Assembly (NCBI GenBank): GCA_014529385.2
Contig: CM043966.1
Span: forward strand, 42,509,537-42,573,536
Source: Adiantum capillus-veneris
Taxonomy: Eukaryota > Streptophyta > Polypodiopsida > Polypodiales > Pteridaceae
Direction: 5' to 3'
Length of the DNA stretch: 64,000 bases
The notes beneath the pieces are model-generated. The model searched no databases and was not told where the DNA came from. It worked only from the letters and a program-made list of their open reading frames with translations. A program made the position numbers and the translations under genes. Position 1 is the first letter of the stretch, and every line of letters begins with the position of its first letter. Below are positions 1 through 10,500 of this stretch, piece by piece.

Positions 1-655
1 ACTTTTGGTATACCACACATTTTGAAACATACCCTTGTATGTTCACTTTTCATGGTAGATCAACATAAATACATTTCACTTTTCATGGTAGATCAACATA
101 AATACATTTCTACTTCTTGAAGATTAGATTATGGATTCCCTCTTTGCCCCGCATAAGGAGATATATGGGATTCATACATGACTTTCTTATTGTATGGGTG
201 AGTAACACATAGCCTATTGCCGTTTGGAAGATAACCATCCTTCAAGGTGAATGGTTATTTTTTCTTCTCTAATGCAAAGGCTGTAATTACATACTTAAAG
301 TCTCGGTCGGTAGCATACTCATCTATCATAAAAGATAGATCATTGTGAGTTGCTATAGACACCACATTTACCCTTGGTCATTGTGAAAGTGCATTGACCA
401 CTTGATTGTGCTTGCCAACAATGTGAGCAATATGAAATTTAAATTGCAAAAGAAAATTTGCCCACCTCATTTGTTTTTCGGAGAGATTGGTTTGTGTCAT
501 GAAGTGCTTGAGGCTTTGTGATCCATTTGTAGGATGAATGGAGTCCCCAAGAGATAGCGTTTCCAAGTGTTTAGGGCATAGAGAATAGCTAGTAGCTCTT
601 TTTCGTATTTTCCCAATACTCACTTATCGAAGTTGAGTCTTTGACTCTCATATGC
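1..655 (-). pseudogene. Ty3/gypsy pol relic: RNase H end plus integrase zinc-finger region
   Basis: Read on the minus strand, this stretch encodes the C-terminal half of a Ty3/gypsy RNase H (YEKELLAILYALNTW, then KQMRWANFLLQFKFHIAHI), a linker, and the start of integrase (DGYLPNGNRLCVT, then SHISPYAGQR). The frame is broken by a stop near 632, a frameshift near 515 and stops in the linker, so it is a dead fragment. It is cut at about 658 by the LTR of element D, in the middle of the RNase H. The same protein family appears on the opposite strand at 62,107-62,455. What is seen is the motif order; the family call comes from general knowledge of Ty3/gypsy pol. Confidence 0.8.
42..110. repeat. 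33-bp tandem duplication
   Basis: Two back-to-back copies of a 33-bp unit (42-74 and 75-107) match exactly and run a few bases into a third. The unit contains CATGGTAGATCAACATAAAT. It lies inside the integrase part of the pol relic and adds 11 codons, so it arose after the element lost function. Confidence 0.9.
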
Positions 656-659
656 TATG

Positions 660-1584
660 TGTTAAGGCGCTAGCGGAAGCTAAATAGCGAGAACTCAACC
701 AACAACAGAATTTGTCAGACGAGGACGGAGCTTGACCCGCAGGCGCATGGAAACAACTAGGTGGGTGTCAAATCACCTACTCGACCTTCTAATGACAATC
801 ACTACTAAGGAAATCAAATCTAAGTTCTAGAATACGCAAGTGACTGAAATCCGTACTACGAACGAATGCTATACGAAACAGGATCTAGAATCATTGAATC
901 GATCTCAAACTCAAGGGGAAGTCTATACACTAGGTAAGAACAACACCCTAAAGACTTGAAATGCAAAATCAACCTATAACCATTCCGTGCGGCAAACGCG
1001 TATGAAAACAGGCCGAAAAATACAGGTGATCGAAACTTGACCCCGATGGTACCAATGTGTAGGTCTACTCGTTGTGGTTCTATAGATATGCTGCACACTC
1101 CATTCCGACACACGAGTTGGAAGAAAACTCACACCGAAGCTCGTAAGAACTTACCACACATAGAAGCCGATAGCGCGCACTCTTGGTATCTGTGCGTAGC
1201 TCTCGTCGTTGCTAACACAATGGCGGTGTCGCTTCTCCAATGGCGGCTCCGTAGCTCGCGTAGCAAGTAGATAAGACTCTCTCTCTCTCTCTCTCAGACA
1301 CAGTCACGGCGCTCAAAAACTCACTTTGATTAAAAACTGAATCTCTTTAGGTTACAAAAACTTTGGCTTATATACCTCAGCCTTGGAGGTGAGAACATCT
1401 CTAACTAATTACATCAGCAAGTGAAATTACTTTGGATTTACAAGTTGGAAACTCAATTGAGTCCCGTTACTTAATGAATGGCTCAATTCAAAATCAATGT
1501 CGGAAAGACATTTATTACAATCAATGGTTACAATAATGATGAGTGTGAGCAAAAATGTGGGTGTGATCCTCTGCTGGCTCAACA
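660..1584 (-). repeat. 3' LTR of element D
   Basis: A 925-bp block begins TGTTAAGG and ends AACA on the plus strand, giving TG...CA termini on both strands. The polypurine tract follows directly at 1585. Its partner in the D' copy (40,780-41,702, 923 bp) starts TGTTGGAC, ends AACA and shares blocks such as GCTCGACCCGCAGG-like sequence 80-100 bp from the left edge. The left edge interrupts a gypsy RNase H relic. The target duplication cannot be checked because the other end of the element is not visible. Confidence 0.8.
1367..1374 (-). promoter_or_regulatory. TATA box in the D LTR
   Basis: TATATAAG on the minus strand, about 210 bp into the LTR in the element's own direction, is a plausible core promoter for element transcription. 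The call rests on the motif and its place in the LTR only. Confidence 0.5.
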
Positions 1585-1600
1585 CTCCCCCCCTCCGCGT
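1585..1600 (-). other. Polypurine tract of element D
   Basis: On the minus strand the run GCGGAGGGGGGGAG ends exactly where the LTR begins (TGTTGAG). This is the usual site of plus-strand priming in LTR elements. D' has the matching tract AAGGAGGGGGGGAG at 41,703-41,718. Confidence 0.85.
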
Positions 1601-1633
1601 TCATGTCGTCCCTGACATGACCTTTATGCTTGG

Positions 1634-4600
1634 TCAATAAAGTCCTGTCGTCTTGAGCATCTGCAAATGTGACTCGTATCGCAGGTTGTCGATGGTCAAG
1701 GTTGGGCCGAATATTTTGCTTTCGTGGGTGAAAAAGCCGGTGTAGAAAGCTTCTTCGAATGTTTGCATGTGGAAGCTAGGCAAAAACATAATCCTCTGGT
1801 ATAGGAGGTGCAACACTTTTGGAGAAGGCTGCAATGAAAGGTCATACATCATATCAGTCACTGTGTCGGCCATCGATAGTAGACTCGAGGTCGTGGCTTT
1901 ATCTGGTGCGAACACTTCAATGCACGCTAAGAGAGTCCTGCAAATTTTCTTGAGCATCTGACACGAAAGGTCAGGAGAGCCAATAAAGAGCTTGATGGTG
2001 CCCGTTAGGGTTTTCACCATGTAGGCTTTACCTATTCTCTCTCCTGCCTTTGGTCCTGGCATCCTTGGGTAATTAAGCCAATTTGGCTTCTTTTCTGCAA
2101 TCCTGCCATGGTCTTTGCAGCTTCTGACTCTTGGCACCGGGCAGAAGGTTGCATCCTCCCGAATCTCCTTTGGTGCCTCTACCAAGTAGATGAGGTAGGC
2201 TGGGTATTTGTTCAGCCAACCTTTCCTCCATCTAGGCTGCGAATCTACAATCTTCTTTGATTGTTCCTCTTTTGTGATGTCGCCTTCGTAAAGAGCGACA
2301 TACTGCTCCTCCTCTATTCTCTTTTTCGTTTTTTTCACTTCAAACTTCATCAAAGGGAAAGGCAGGCTGGATTGCATCCACTCTTCATGGAGCACTTTTG
2401 TGTCTAGTCCCTGAAGTCTAATGGAGATTAGGAGTCTCCTCTCCCATTCCATTTCCGCCTTGGCACTCTCCTCTGTTGACTTTTCTATTTGGTCATGGAG
2501 CCTTTGTTCTTCTTCTTCAGAGATTCCTGAAGTTGAGGTCACCTCTTGAACTGGGGCTGGATCTTCAATTGTGGTTGCCTCTCCAGTTTCTGGTAGCTCT
2601 ATGGCTGCTCCACCTGATTCTTCTTGTGGTGGCTCTGTCTCTCTTCTTTGTTGCTCTTGTAGATATTGGAGCTGTTTGCGGAGGGTCTCATTCTCTGTTC
2701 TTAGTGTTTGATTTTCTAAAGTGAGCCTCTCCTGTGCTGCCAATGATCCCTCCGCAATGTGCAACCTTTGCACTTGCTCTAATCTTAGCTCTCTTTGTAA
2801 GCTTCGGACCTGGTCTTCCAGAGATGGTACAAGAGCTCCCTCTTGTTCGGTTCCTGCTCTGCTAGCTCTAGGGGTAGTCTTGAGTCTAGTGATTGTTCTT
2901 TCTTGGAGCTCGACTCTTTCCCATAGCTCAATGAGCTCATCTTTAGCCGCCTCCAAGTCATCTTCCATCCGCTCCCTTGCTTCCTGTGCACTTGTTACTT
3001 CTCTTGAAGCCTCGGCTAGCTGGAGTATCAAGCCATCTCTCTCGTTTTCCGCATCGTAGAGTGATGCTTTATGACTTTCAGATTCAGTCATAGCATCCTC
3101 TAATTTCCTCTGCAACTCGGCTTCCCTTTGTTTGGCTGTCTCAATCTCCACTTCCTTTGCCTTGGATCTTTCTTTGATCTTGTTGAGCAGTTCATGCACC
3201 ATGTGCATGTCTTTTTCATCTTCATCTGTCAACTCTAAAGCTTTTTCTGCTACCACCTCCACTGGCTTCGGCTCTTCTAGTACGTTCTGTTCGTTCAGTT
3301 TCTCTTCACTTTCTTTTGTACTCTTTGTTTTTTCCTCCGTCCCTTTCCTATCATCTTGTTTTTGTAGGGTGATCCCATAAACTGCCTCAAGGGCCTCTTC
3401 TTCAGTGTACCCTATCGCTACCAGATCCTCATAATCGTTTTTCTTTTGCTGAATTGGATCTATCTCCTTTTCCTTGGTCCCGGCCTCCGGCTTTTCCATA
3501 CCAGCCGTGTCCATCTCTACTGTGGTCTCTTCCACAATGATTTCCGTCTTCTTCGGGCTTGGTACATCAGTAAAGGAGGGCTGATTGTCCTCAGTCATCT
3601 TGGCTTTCCCTTTGTTTGCTTGCCCGTCTTTCTCTTGAGGTTCAGTAGACTCATCTACTTTCTTCTTCCCCTTGTCGTCCTTTTTCAGCTCAGCTTTTAA
3701 AAGCTGTACTTCCTCTTCAGTGTATGGCTCGACAGGTTGCTGCTCCAGTATAGCCTTTGACTCCTCATAAGCTCTAATATATTGATCATATTGATCAACA
3801 TGTGGCCTGGCTGAGCTAGTTCCGACTTTAGTGGGGTCTGGAACCCACTTTTCTTCAAAGTCCCCCTTTAGAGCTCTTTCCGCTCTAAACTGCTCCACCA
3901 GTCTTTCCATTCTTGCCGCTTTCTGACTTTTGGTTTGCTTGGGAGCAACCTTCTTCTTTGATTTCTTCATAATCGGCTCATCCACATTCTCTTCAGGTTC
4001 TGAAACTATTTCCAGTTTCCTGTGTGCTCTTGTGGACGCCCTCTTGGATACTTCAGGCTGTTCTTCCTCCTCATCGGCTTCTCTAAGTCACTCATTCTGG
4101 GAGGGAACCTTTGGCCATTGATCTCTGGCTCCAATAGCTTCATAAGCTATTCTTGTCAGAACTTCAGCTCCTCCTATATACTTTGGCTTCTCGTTGTGCA
4201 TGGCAATTACTTGCTCGTGGATGTGTTGAGCGTAATTCACCTCTTTTGGCATATTGCTCTTCAATGCCCATGTGATGGTAGTTGCAATGGCATGGGGCGG
4301 TGTCGTATACTTTTGCGGTCTTTTACTGCAAATATGGAGAAATTGGTTGTACAGTCGGCAAAGGGTTGCCTCTCTTTGGTCTGCCATATCTCCATAAGTT
4401 GCATTCTGTTTCTTGGACCCATAAACCTCTATAGCCTCCCTTCTTTCCCTGACAGAGCTCCCTTTGTTGTTCAGCTTCAATGCATTTGCAATGAGCTGTG
4501 GAGTGATCTGTACCTCTACTTTCTCTCCATCTATTGTTGTCAATGTGGCTTTCCCATCCTTCTGAATGGAGGTCGCCAACTCATACACTCTTCTTGTATC

Positions 4601-4909
4601 TACACCTGATGGTCTCGAGGTGAAGAATCTGTGCAAGTCTGCCCTTTCCAGGTACCTGCTGATGTTCTCTGACCTGCTATAATCCACCAATTCTTGTGGG
4701 ATCATCGGTATATCCACCGCTTGCCCTTGAGGATCTCTGAAAGTCCCTTGGTAGATCTTTATTCCCTCTTGTTCCAGTACTGCTTCCTCCACCCAAGTTT
4801 TGGTTGGCTTGAGGGTTTCTGCTGGAATGTCAAAGGGTTCTGCTTCTGCAAGAGCATCTTTGATCGTCGGTCTTTTTCTCTTTGTTGCTGATGACTTGGC
4901 GGAATCCAT
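1634..4909 (-). pseudogene. Accessory ORF of D family: transposon-protein-like N-terminus, coiled coil, conserved C-terminal domain
   Basis: About 1,091 codons in one frame from an ATG at 4,909 to a stop at 1,634, broken once by a TGA at 4,088-4,090 (codon 274). D' reads Trp at that place (PSQNDWLRL), so the TGA is a damaged TGG. Residues ~65-265 resemble the 'putative plant transposon protein' domain found in extra ORFs of Athila-like elements (a weak call from memory). A basic stretch (KKSKKK) and a Glu/Lys-rich region follow. Residues ~565-755 form a long coiled coil. Residues ~890-1,091 form a domain shared with D', including MVKTLTGTIKLFIGSPDLSC. No zinc knuckle, protease or polymerase motif is visible. 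It sits between the palindrome array and the polypurine tract, the place where Athila-type elements carry an env-like ORF. Its function is unknown; a structural or targeting role is a guess. Confidence 0.65.
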
Positions 4910-5073
4910 GAATCCTGTAACTCCAATTTCAGAAGTTAGCGTCTTTTTAGTACTGAAAGCCGAAATGAAGCTTTTAACTATTCAAATGACTTGAAAATTG
5001 AAACATGAGCTATTCAGGGCCTAAGGATGCAAGGTAGGTGAAAAAATATGCAAAATCGGCTCAAAATCATGCT

Positions 5074-6085
5074 AAAGACATCATACGCGTATGATGTCTT
5101 TTGTGTCAAAATGACTTCATATTGGTTGTGCTTGTAGCTGATAGTGTATACATGAGTATCATATGCTTGGATTTGAGTTTGGATACCATTTGGTCAGGTT
5201 TTGGCCAGTTTAGTCCAGTTCAGGCTCTTGGCAAAATTTTGAAAGGGAATTGGATTTTATGATCCAAATTGGATAAAACTTGGTGGTTCACCTTCAAATG
5301 GCATGTAGATCACTTCTGTTTGGTGGTTGAAGCCCTGAGGTGCCAAAATCACATAGTGAGACATCATACGCGTATGATGTCTTTTGGTGTATTTTTGGAC
5401 CAAATTTCTCTATAAGCTTGGATATGGCTTTAGATAGGCTTATTCAGTGGATTTATGAATTTTGGATAGATTTTGGGCTAAAAATGGCTCTGGAGACATC
5501 ATACGCGTATGATGTCTTTTTCATCAATTTTGCATGGGATTGGTTCTGTGGACTCCTCATGTACTAGTGAAGGACTATATCTACTCAAATCTTGGTTTGG
5601 ACTTGAGTATGTTGGATTTGGACTAAAATAGGCTTTGGATGAAGGATTTTCCCTCAATTGGGCTAATGGGGTGATCCACTTGACCAAATGGTTCCAAACT
5701 TCATATGTAGCATGTATTAGATATATATAATGGATGTATGATGACAAATGAGCAGTTTTGGCTCTGTAAGTGCAAATAGACATCATACGCGTATGATGTC
5801 TTTTATGTCAAAATGGTGCTTTTTGGTTCCAGATAGTTTGTAGATGTGTTAATCAACAATCCTACAAAGTTTCATTGAGTTTGGAGTTATTTTGACAAAA
5901 TTAGGACCAAAAATCAATTTTATGGCCTACTTTGCGTCTTTTTGGTTTTCCTTGGGTTTTCTAACTCCAATTCTCATGATACTTGGTTCATAGGATGTGA
6001 TTAACATGTGGAATGAGGCTATGCACTCAAATGTTGAAATGGATGTGAAATTCATGCTGTGAGACATCATACGCGTATGATGTCT
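5074..6085. repeat. Array of five perfect palindromes, 284-bp spacing
   Basis: Five copies of a perfect 24-bp palindrome with core ATCATACGCGTATGAT lie at 5,076-5,099, 5,359-5,382, 5,494-5,517, 5,778-5,801 and 6,062-6,085. The first extends to 28 bp (5,074-5,101). Start-to-start distances are 283, 135, 284 and 284 bp. Between them the sequence is diverged, with only short shared pieces such as GTCAAAATG and TTTTGG. The array lies in the leader of the accessory ORF. Each site could fold as an RNA or DNA hairpin or bind a symmetric protein dimer. Confidence 0.95.
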
Positions 6086-7517
6086 TTTCTTGAAATGTTG
6101 GTCTTTTTGTGCAAAGAATGCTTTGTGCTAGTGCCCTAAGCCCTGCTAACTAGTTTTCAACTTAAAAAGTCATTAGTTTAGCTAAAAAGCCCCCTTATAG
6201 GCATTTCAGTCTCTGAAGTCGTCTTTTTGCCTTGGAGTTGAATTTCTTCAACTTTTCTTCTCGAGAGTTGCATTTCCAGCTCATTGGATATGTTGTGAAG
6301 CCACCTATTTGGTTGAACTTGACTTTGGCTCCCCGTTCTCCATCTTTCTCCATTTGGTTGCCCGAGAGCGTCTTTTTCACCATCGGTAAGTGAATCAGCT
6401 TTCTTTTGGGTTTTGCTTGCAAACATAAGTCATCCATGCATATTTGAAGCTGCTTGTGAAGTTTCATGTCATTTGGTCGTCAATTTTAGCCGTTATGCCA
6501 AAATGACGCTTTGTGTGTCCGCAGCCGAATCGGTTGTTCCGACCTACTTTTGGTGGTCCACACCTGGAGATACTCCATGGTTGCATTGCCCTCGATGTTG
6601 TTAAGCTTCCTGAGAAGTTTTGTGTCGTTTCGACAACTTTTTCCTGTTTTCCTCTTGAAGGCTCTGTTGACCTAGGGTTTTTCCAGTCGTTCTTTCTCGA
6701 GCTTTGAGTGTTAGCAACCCATCTTCTATGTTAGGGTAACCCACATCTAAGTTCTTGCAAGGTTTGGTTAGGCGGTTGTGCCCCTACCTAGCGTTCTTCC
6801 CCATTCCCCGTCTGCTCTTGTTTCTTGGTTTTGGTCAGTTTTCGCGACAAAAGTTAACGATAAGCATCAAAAGCTTATGGCAACGAGTCTACCTCTCATG
6901 TCTGGTGTCCTCTGAGCTCTCGTAGCAGTCGTAGAAGGCGGTAGAAGGTCGGATGCTCCTGTGTGCTCTTTGCTCTCTCCAAGAAGGTAATAGTGGAAAT
7001 GAGCTTGAAAGTGATGTGAAAAATGCTTAACTTCGGACTTCCCGGATCACTTGTTACCAAATTTGACATGTGCTCCTATCACATTGTGAAATGCACTTTA
7101 GGATTTGAAATTTCTCAATTTGGACTCCGTTTGACCTGTTTCTGAGAAATCTGTCCACTTTGCCAAAATTCTGTCATTTCGGGCTTTCCGCAACTTTTTC
7201 AGAATTGTACCCAATTTTTACCATGGGTTGCCCTTGTCATTAGGACCATCACCGTCTATTCTTTTCTTTTTTCCGATCTCATTTCACATGCTTTTTTATT
7301 TTTCTTTTACTTTTATTAAGAAAATCATAAAAATAAAGGAAAATAGCAAATTGAAGCCAAAAAATTCCAAACATACACGATAAATAGCTGGTAACTCTGT
7401 GTATATGAATATACATTTATTTGTGATTTCTCGACTTGGATTACCATTTTTTTCCACTTTATAGCTCCAAAAACACTCTTATTTAGTGATATTTACACGT
7501 CTAGAGACCCAAATTCA
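6086..7517. other. Noncoding interval between pol and palindrome array of D
   Basis: No convincing gene. A minus-strand open stretch at 6,195-6,467 (90 aa, Lys-rich) is unrecognised. The part from 7,000 to 7,500 is AT-rich and reads like untranslated sequence after pol. I saw no LTR border or polypurine tract here, which is the main reason for treating pol and the accessory ORF as one element. Confidence 0.4.
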
Positions 7518-10500
7518 TCATTTGATCTCTTCTTGTTGCAAAACAAGGTATATAAGGGCATACATATTATCAATATCCGCAATCAAACATAAAAATTGCA
7601 AAATCATGTAAGACACTGCCCTTGTAATATAATTTTTGTTTTTCTTTGTTTTTGGCGCTTGTAGCTGCTTTGTAACTCCTGTATACCTGTATACCTCCCC
7701 CCCTCCTAGTCTGAGTCCTCCCGGACGACTATGAAGTGTCTGTGGGCGGAGCATTGTAGTTGTTTTGGTCATAAGTTCCCAATGCAATTGCAGAGCGATG
7801 ATACAACAGTCTTTCCAGTAAAGCTGCTCTTTGTTTGATTGAAGGAATGGTGGTCGGTTTTTGGGTTGGTTTTGGCACTTCGGTAGTAGAATCAGTAGAT
7901 GGATTCTTCTTACCTGCTTTGTTCTTTGTGTTGATTTCCTCGGCTTGAAATACCTAGGAGTTTCCGTTGATTGTTCTGAAGGGAGTTCCTGTTTACAAAT
8001 CTTTGGGATCCAAATTTGCTTGCTATGGCTTTGTGCCGTCATGAACTTCTTTGGAATCCAAATCTGTTTCACTGTCCTTGATTGTCTGGAATCACTCTGT
8101 TGTCTGGTATTGAAGACTCTGTTTTCCACCTTTGTGTTCTCTGGCACCACCTTTTTTGGTCTCCATATCAACTTTGATTCCTTTTTTTTCCAAGGTTGAG
8201 CTGTTATATTATTGCTTGTCTTCCTTATCCAATGTGGAGAGTTCCTCGTCGAAGAGCGATCCAGTTGTGTAGAAACTTTTGGTTGCCATTGCTTCTTCTT
8301 TTTCTCTGGTTGTTGTTTATCTTTGTCTTTGGATTCGTCCTTTGGAGTTGGCTCTTCTCCTTTGGTGAACTTAACTGATTGACTTTCACCTTCATATTTG
8401 ATAAGCACTGAATTAGAACTCCAGTCAATCATTGCATTGTATTGCTTCTGCCATGGTTGTCCTAGCAATAATGGATGTTGTGTAGCTTGGTCTTCAACCA
8501 CATAAAACATATGAGGATACACATATTGGTTAATTTGTATATGTAAAACTGTGCATCCGACAGTTTTGATTGAATTCTCAGAGTAACTCTTTAACTCTTG
8601 CTTGGCAATTTGTAGTTTAGTGTCATTTGTCAATTGTCTATACAAACTGAGTGAAAGTAGGTTAGCTTGAGCTCCTGAATCCAATAGTGCTCTGGCTTTG
8701 ATTTGGTTGGTTCCCACTTTGCATTCAATGATGGGTTCTTCTTTGTCATTATCCATTTCTGTTATACTGACTGCGTTTATTCGTATTGCTCCTTCATTGC
8801 GCTGTTTCTGACGCAGTAGTCTTCTTTTCTCCATTTTTTCCTTCGCCTCGGCTTGCGCTTCCTCCACAATCTTTTTCTTTTTCGGGACACGTAGCCTTTC
8901 TTGATGTATTTTGAGAAGCATGTCTTGGGTTAGCGGCAAAAGATACTTTTTCACTCTGCATCCACTAATCCAATTGGGCATTTCTTCTCCGTCTAATGTA
9001 GCAAGCTTGACGGCTCCACTTGGTGATAGATCTTTAATCACCAGAGGTCCCATCCCTCGCTTTTTAAGCTTCTTAGCATGCTGTTTCAGAGTGTAAACTA
9101 GGACATAGTCCCCAACCTTAAACTCTTTAGACCGCACATGCTTATCAAAAACTTCTTTTTGTCGCCTTTTTTGAGCGTAGATAGAAGCTACTGCTTTTAG
9201 GCGAAGCTCATCTAGCTTTTCCAGGTCATCTATTCTATCAGAAAGCTCGTGCCCTGTCCACTCTAGATCCTTAGCCACCCTTAAGGTTGAAATCAAGAAT
9301 TCTATTGGTAAGATAGCATTTAGCCCAAAAACCATGCTATATGGGGTCGTTCCTATTGATGTTTTATATGCTACCCTATATGCCCATAATGTTGAATGCA
9401 ACTTCTGGTCCCAGTCAGTTCTCCACTCAGATACAATCTTCGTAAGGACCGTGCATATGGTTTTGTTTGTTGCTTCAGCTTGTCCGTTTGCTTGTGGATG
9501 ATACGGGGCTGATTTCCTATGGATTACCATGAATTCATCTAGAAGGATCTCTATCACTTCATTTATAAAATGTGTGCCTCGATCACTCACAATTTCTATT
9601 GGCAATCCATATCGTACAAAGACGTATTCATATAGAAATTGTGTCGTGGTCCTGGCATCTGCTTTTTGAGTTGCCTTTGCTTTGACCCACTTTGTTAGAT
9701 AGTCTGTAGCCACAATGATGTATTGTGCATGAGTCTTATATGCAGGAGGTGAAATGGGTCCGACATAATCAATCACCCATTTTGCAAAAGCTCTTGCCCC
9801 CATCATTGGTCTAAGCGGCATATCATCTCTTTTAAGTGGTACTTTGGTCCTCTGACAGTCATCGCACCGTCTAACGTATTCCTCAGCGTCCATATGTAAT
9901 GTTGGCCACCATATTCCTGCGGCTAAGACAAGTTTTGCTGTCTTATCACCTGAGAAATGGCCTCCACCTACTCCTCCATGAGCTTGCTCTAGGATTATCA
10001 CATACTCAGACTCTGATGCGCAAATCCTAAGCTGGTTGTCTTTACCTCTCTTATAGAGTTGATCTCCTATTAAAGCGTAATCTCTAGCTTCTGTCTCTAC
10101 AAATTTCTGACGAGCTTTTGACGTTCCTTCTGGGAACTCTGCATTGTTGAGCTGTCGACTGGCGTAACAGATAGGAAAATCCATGTTTCCATCTTCTGGC
10201 TGAGCCAGAATGCATCCTATTGCATATGCCGAAGCATCTATGTGCACATGGAATATCTTCTCCCAATCTGGTGATTTCAAGACTGGAGCAGTAATGAGTG
10301 CCTCTTTCAATTTCTTGAATGATTCCTCACACTCCTCTGTCCATTCAAAGTTCACTATTAGCCTGTAAAGTGGTTGGCCTATTATAGCGTACAAGTAAAT
10401 GAATCGTCTATAATATCTGCAATGTCCCATAAAGCTCTGTACTTGTTTCGTATTGGTTGGTCTAGGCATATCCACTATAACTTTTATCTTCTCTAAATCC

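Noticed and set aside
2721-3059. Plus-strand open frame of 112 aa rich in Ser and Leu
   Set aside because: It is the antisense shadow of the coiled-coil region of the D accessory ORF.
4022-4609. Plus-strand 195-aa open frame with hydrophobic stretches
   Set aside because: Antisense shadow of the D accessory ORF N-terminal domain.
5074-6085. CRISPR-like array of regularly spaced repeats
   Set aside because: The repeats are palindromes about 284 bp apart inside a plant retroelement; spacers are far too long and no cas genes exist.
7861-8199. Plus-strand 112-aa frame rich in Phe, Leu and Trp that looks like a membrane protein
   Set aside because: It is antisense to the WxPK tail of the D pol ORF; hydrophobicity follows from reading Lys/Gln codons backwards.
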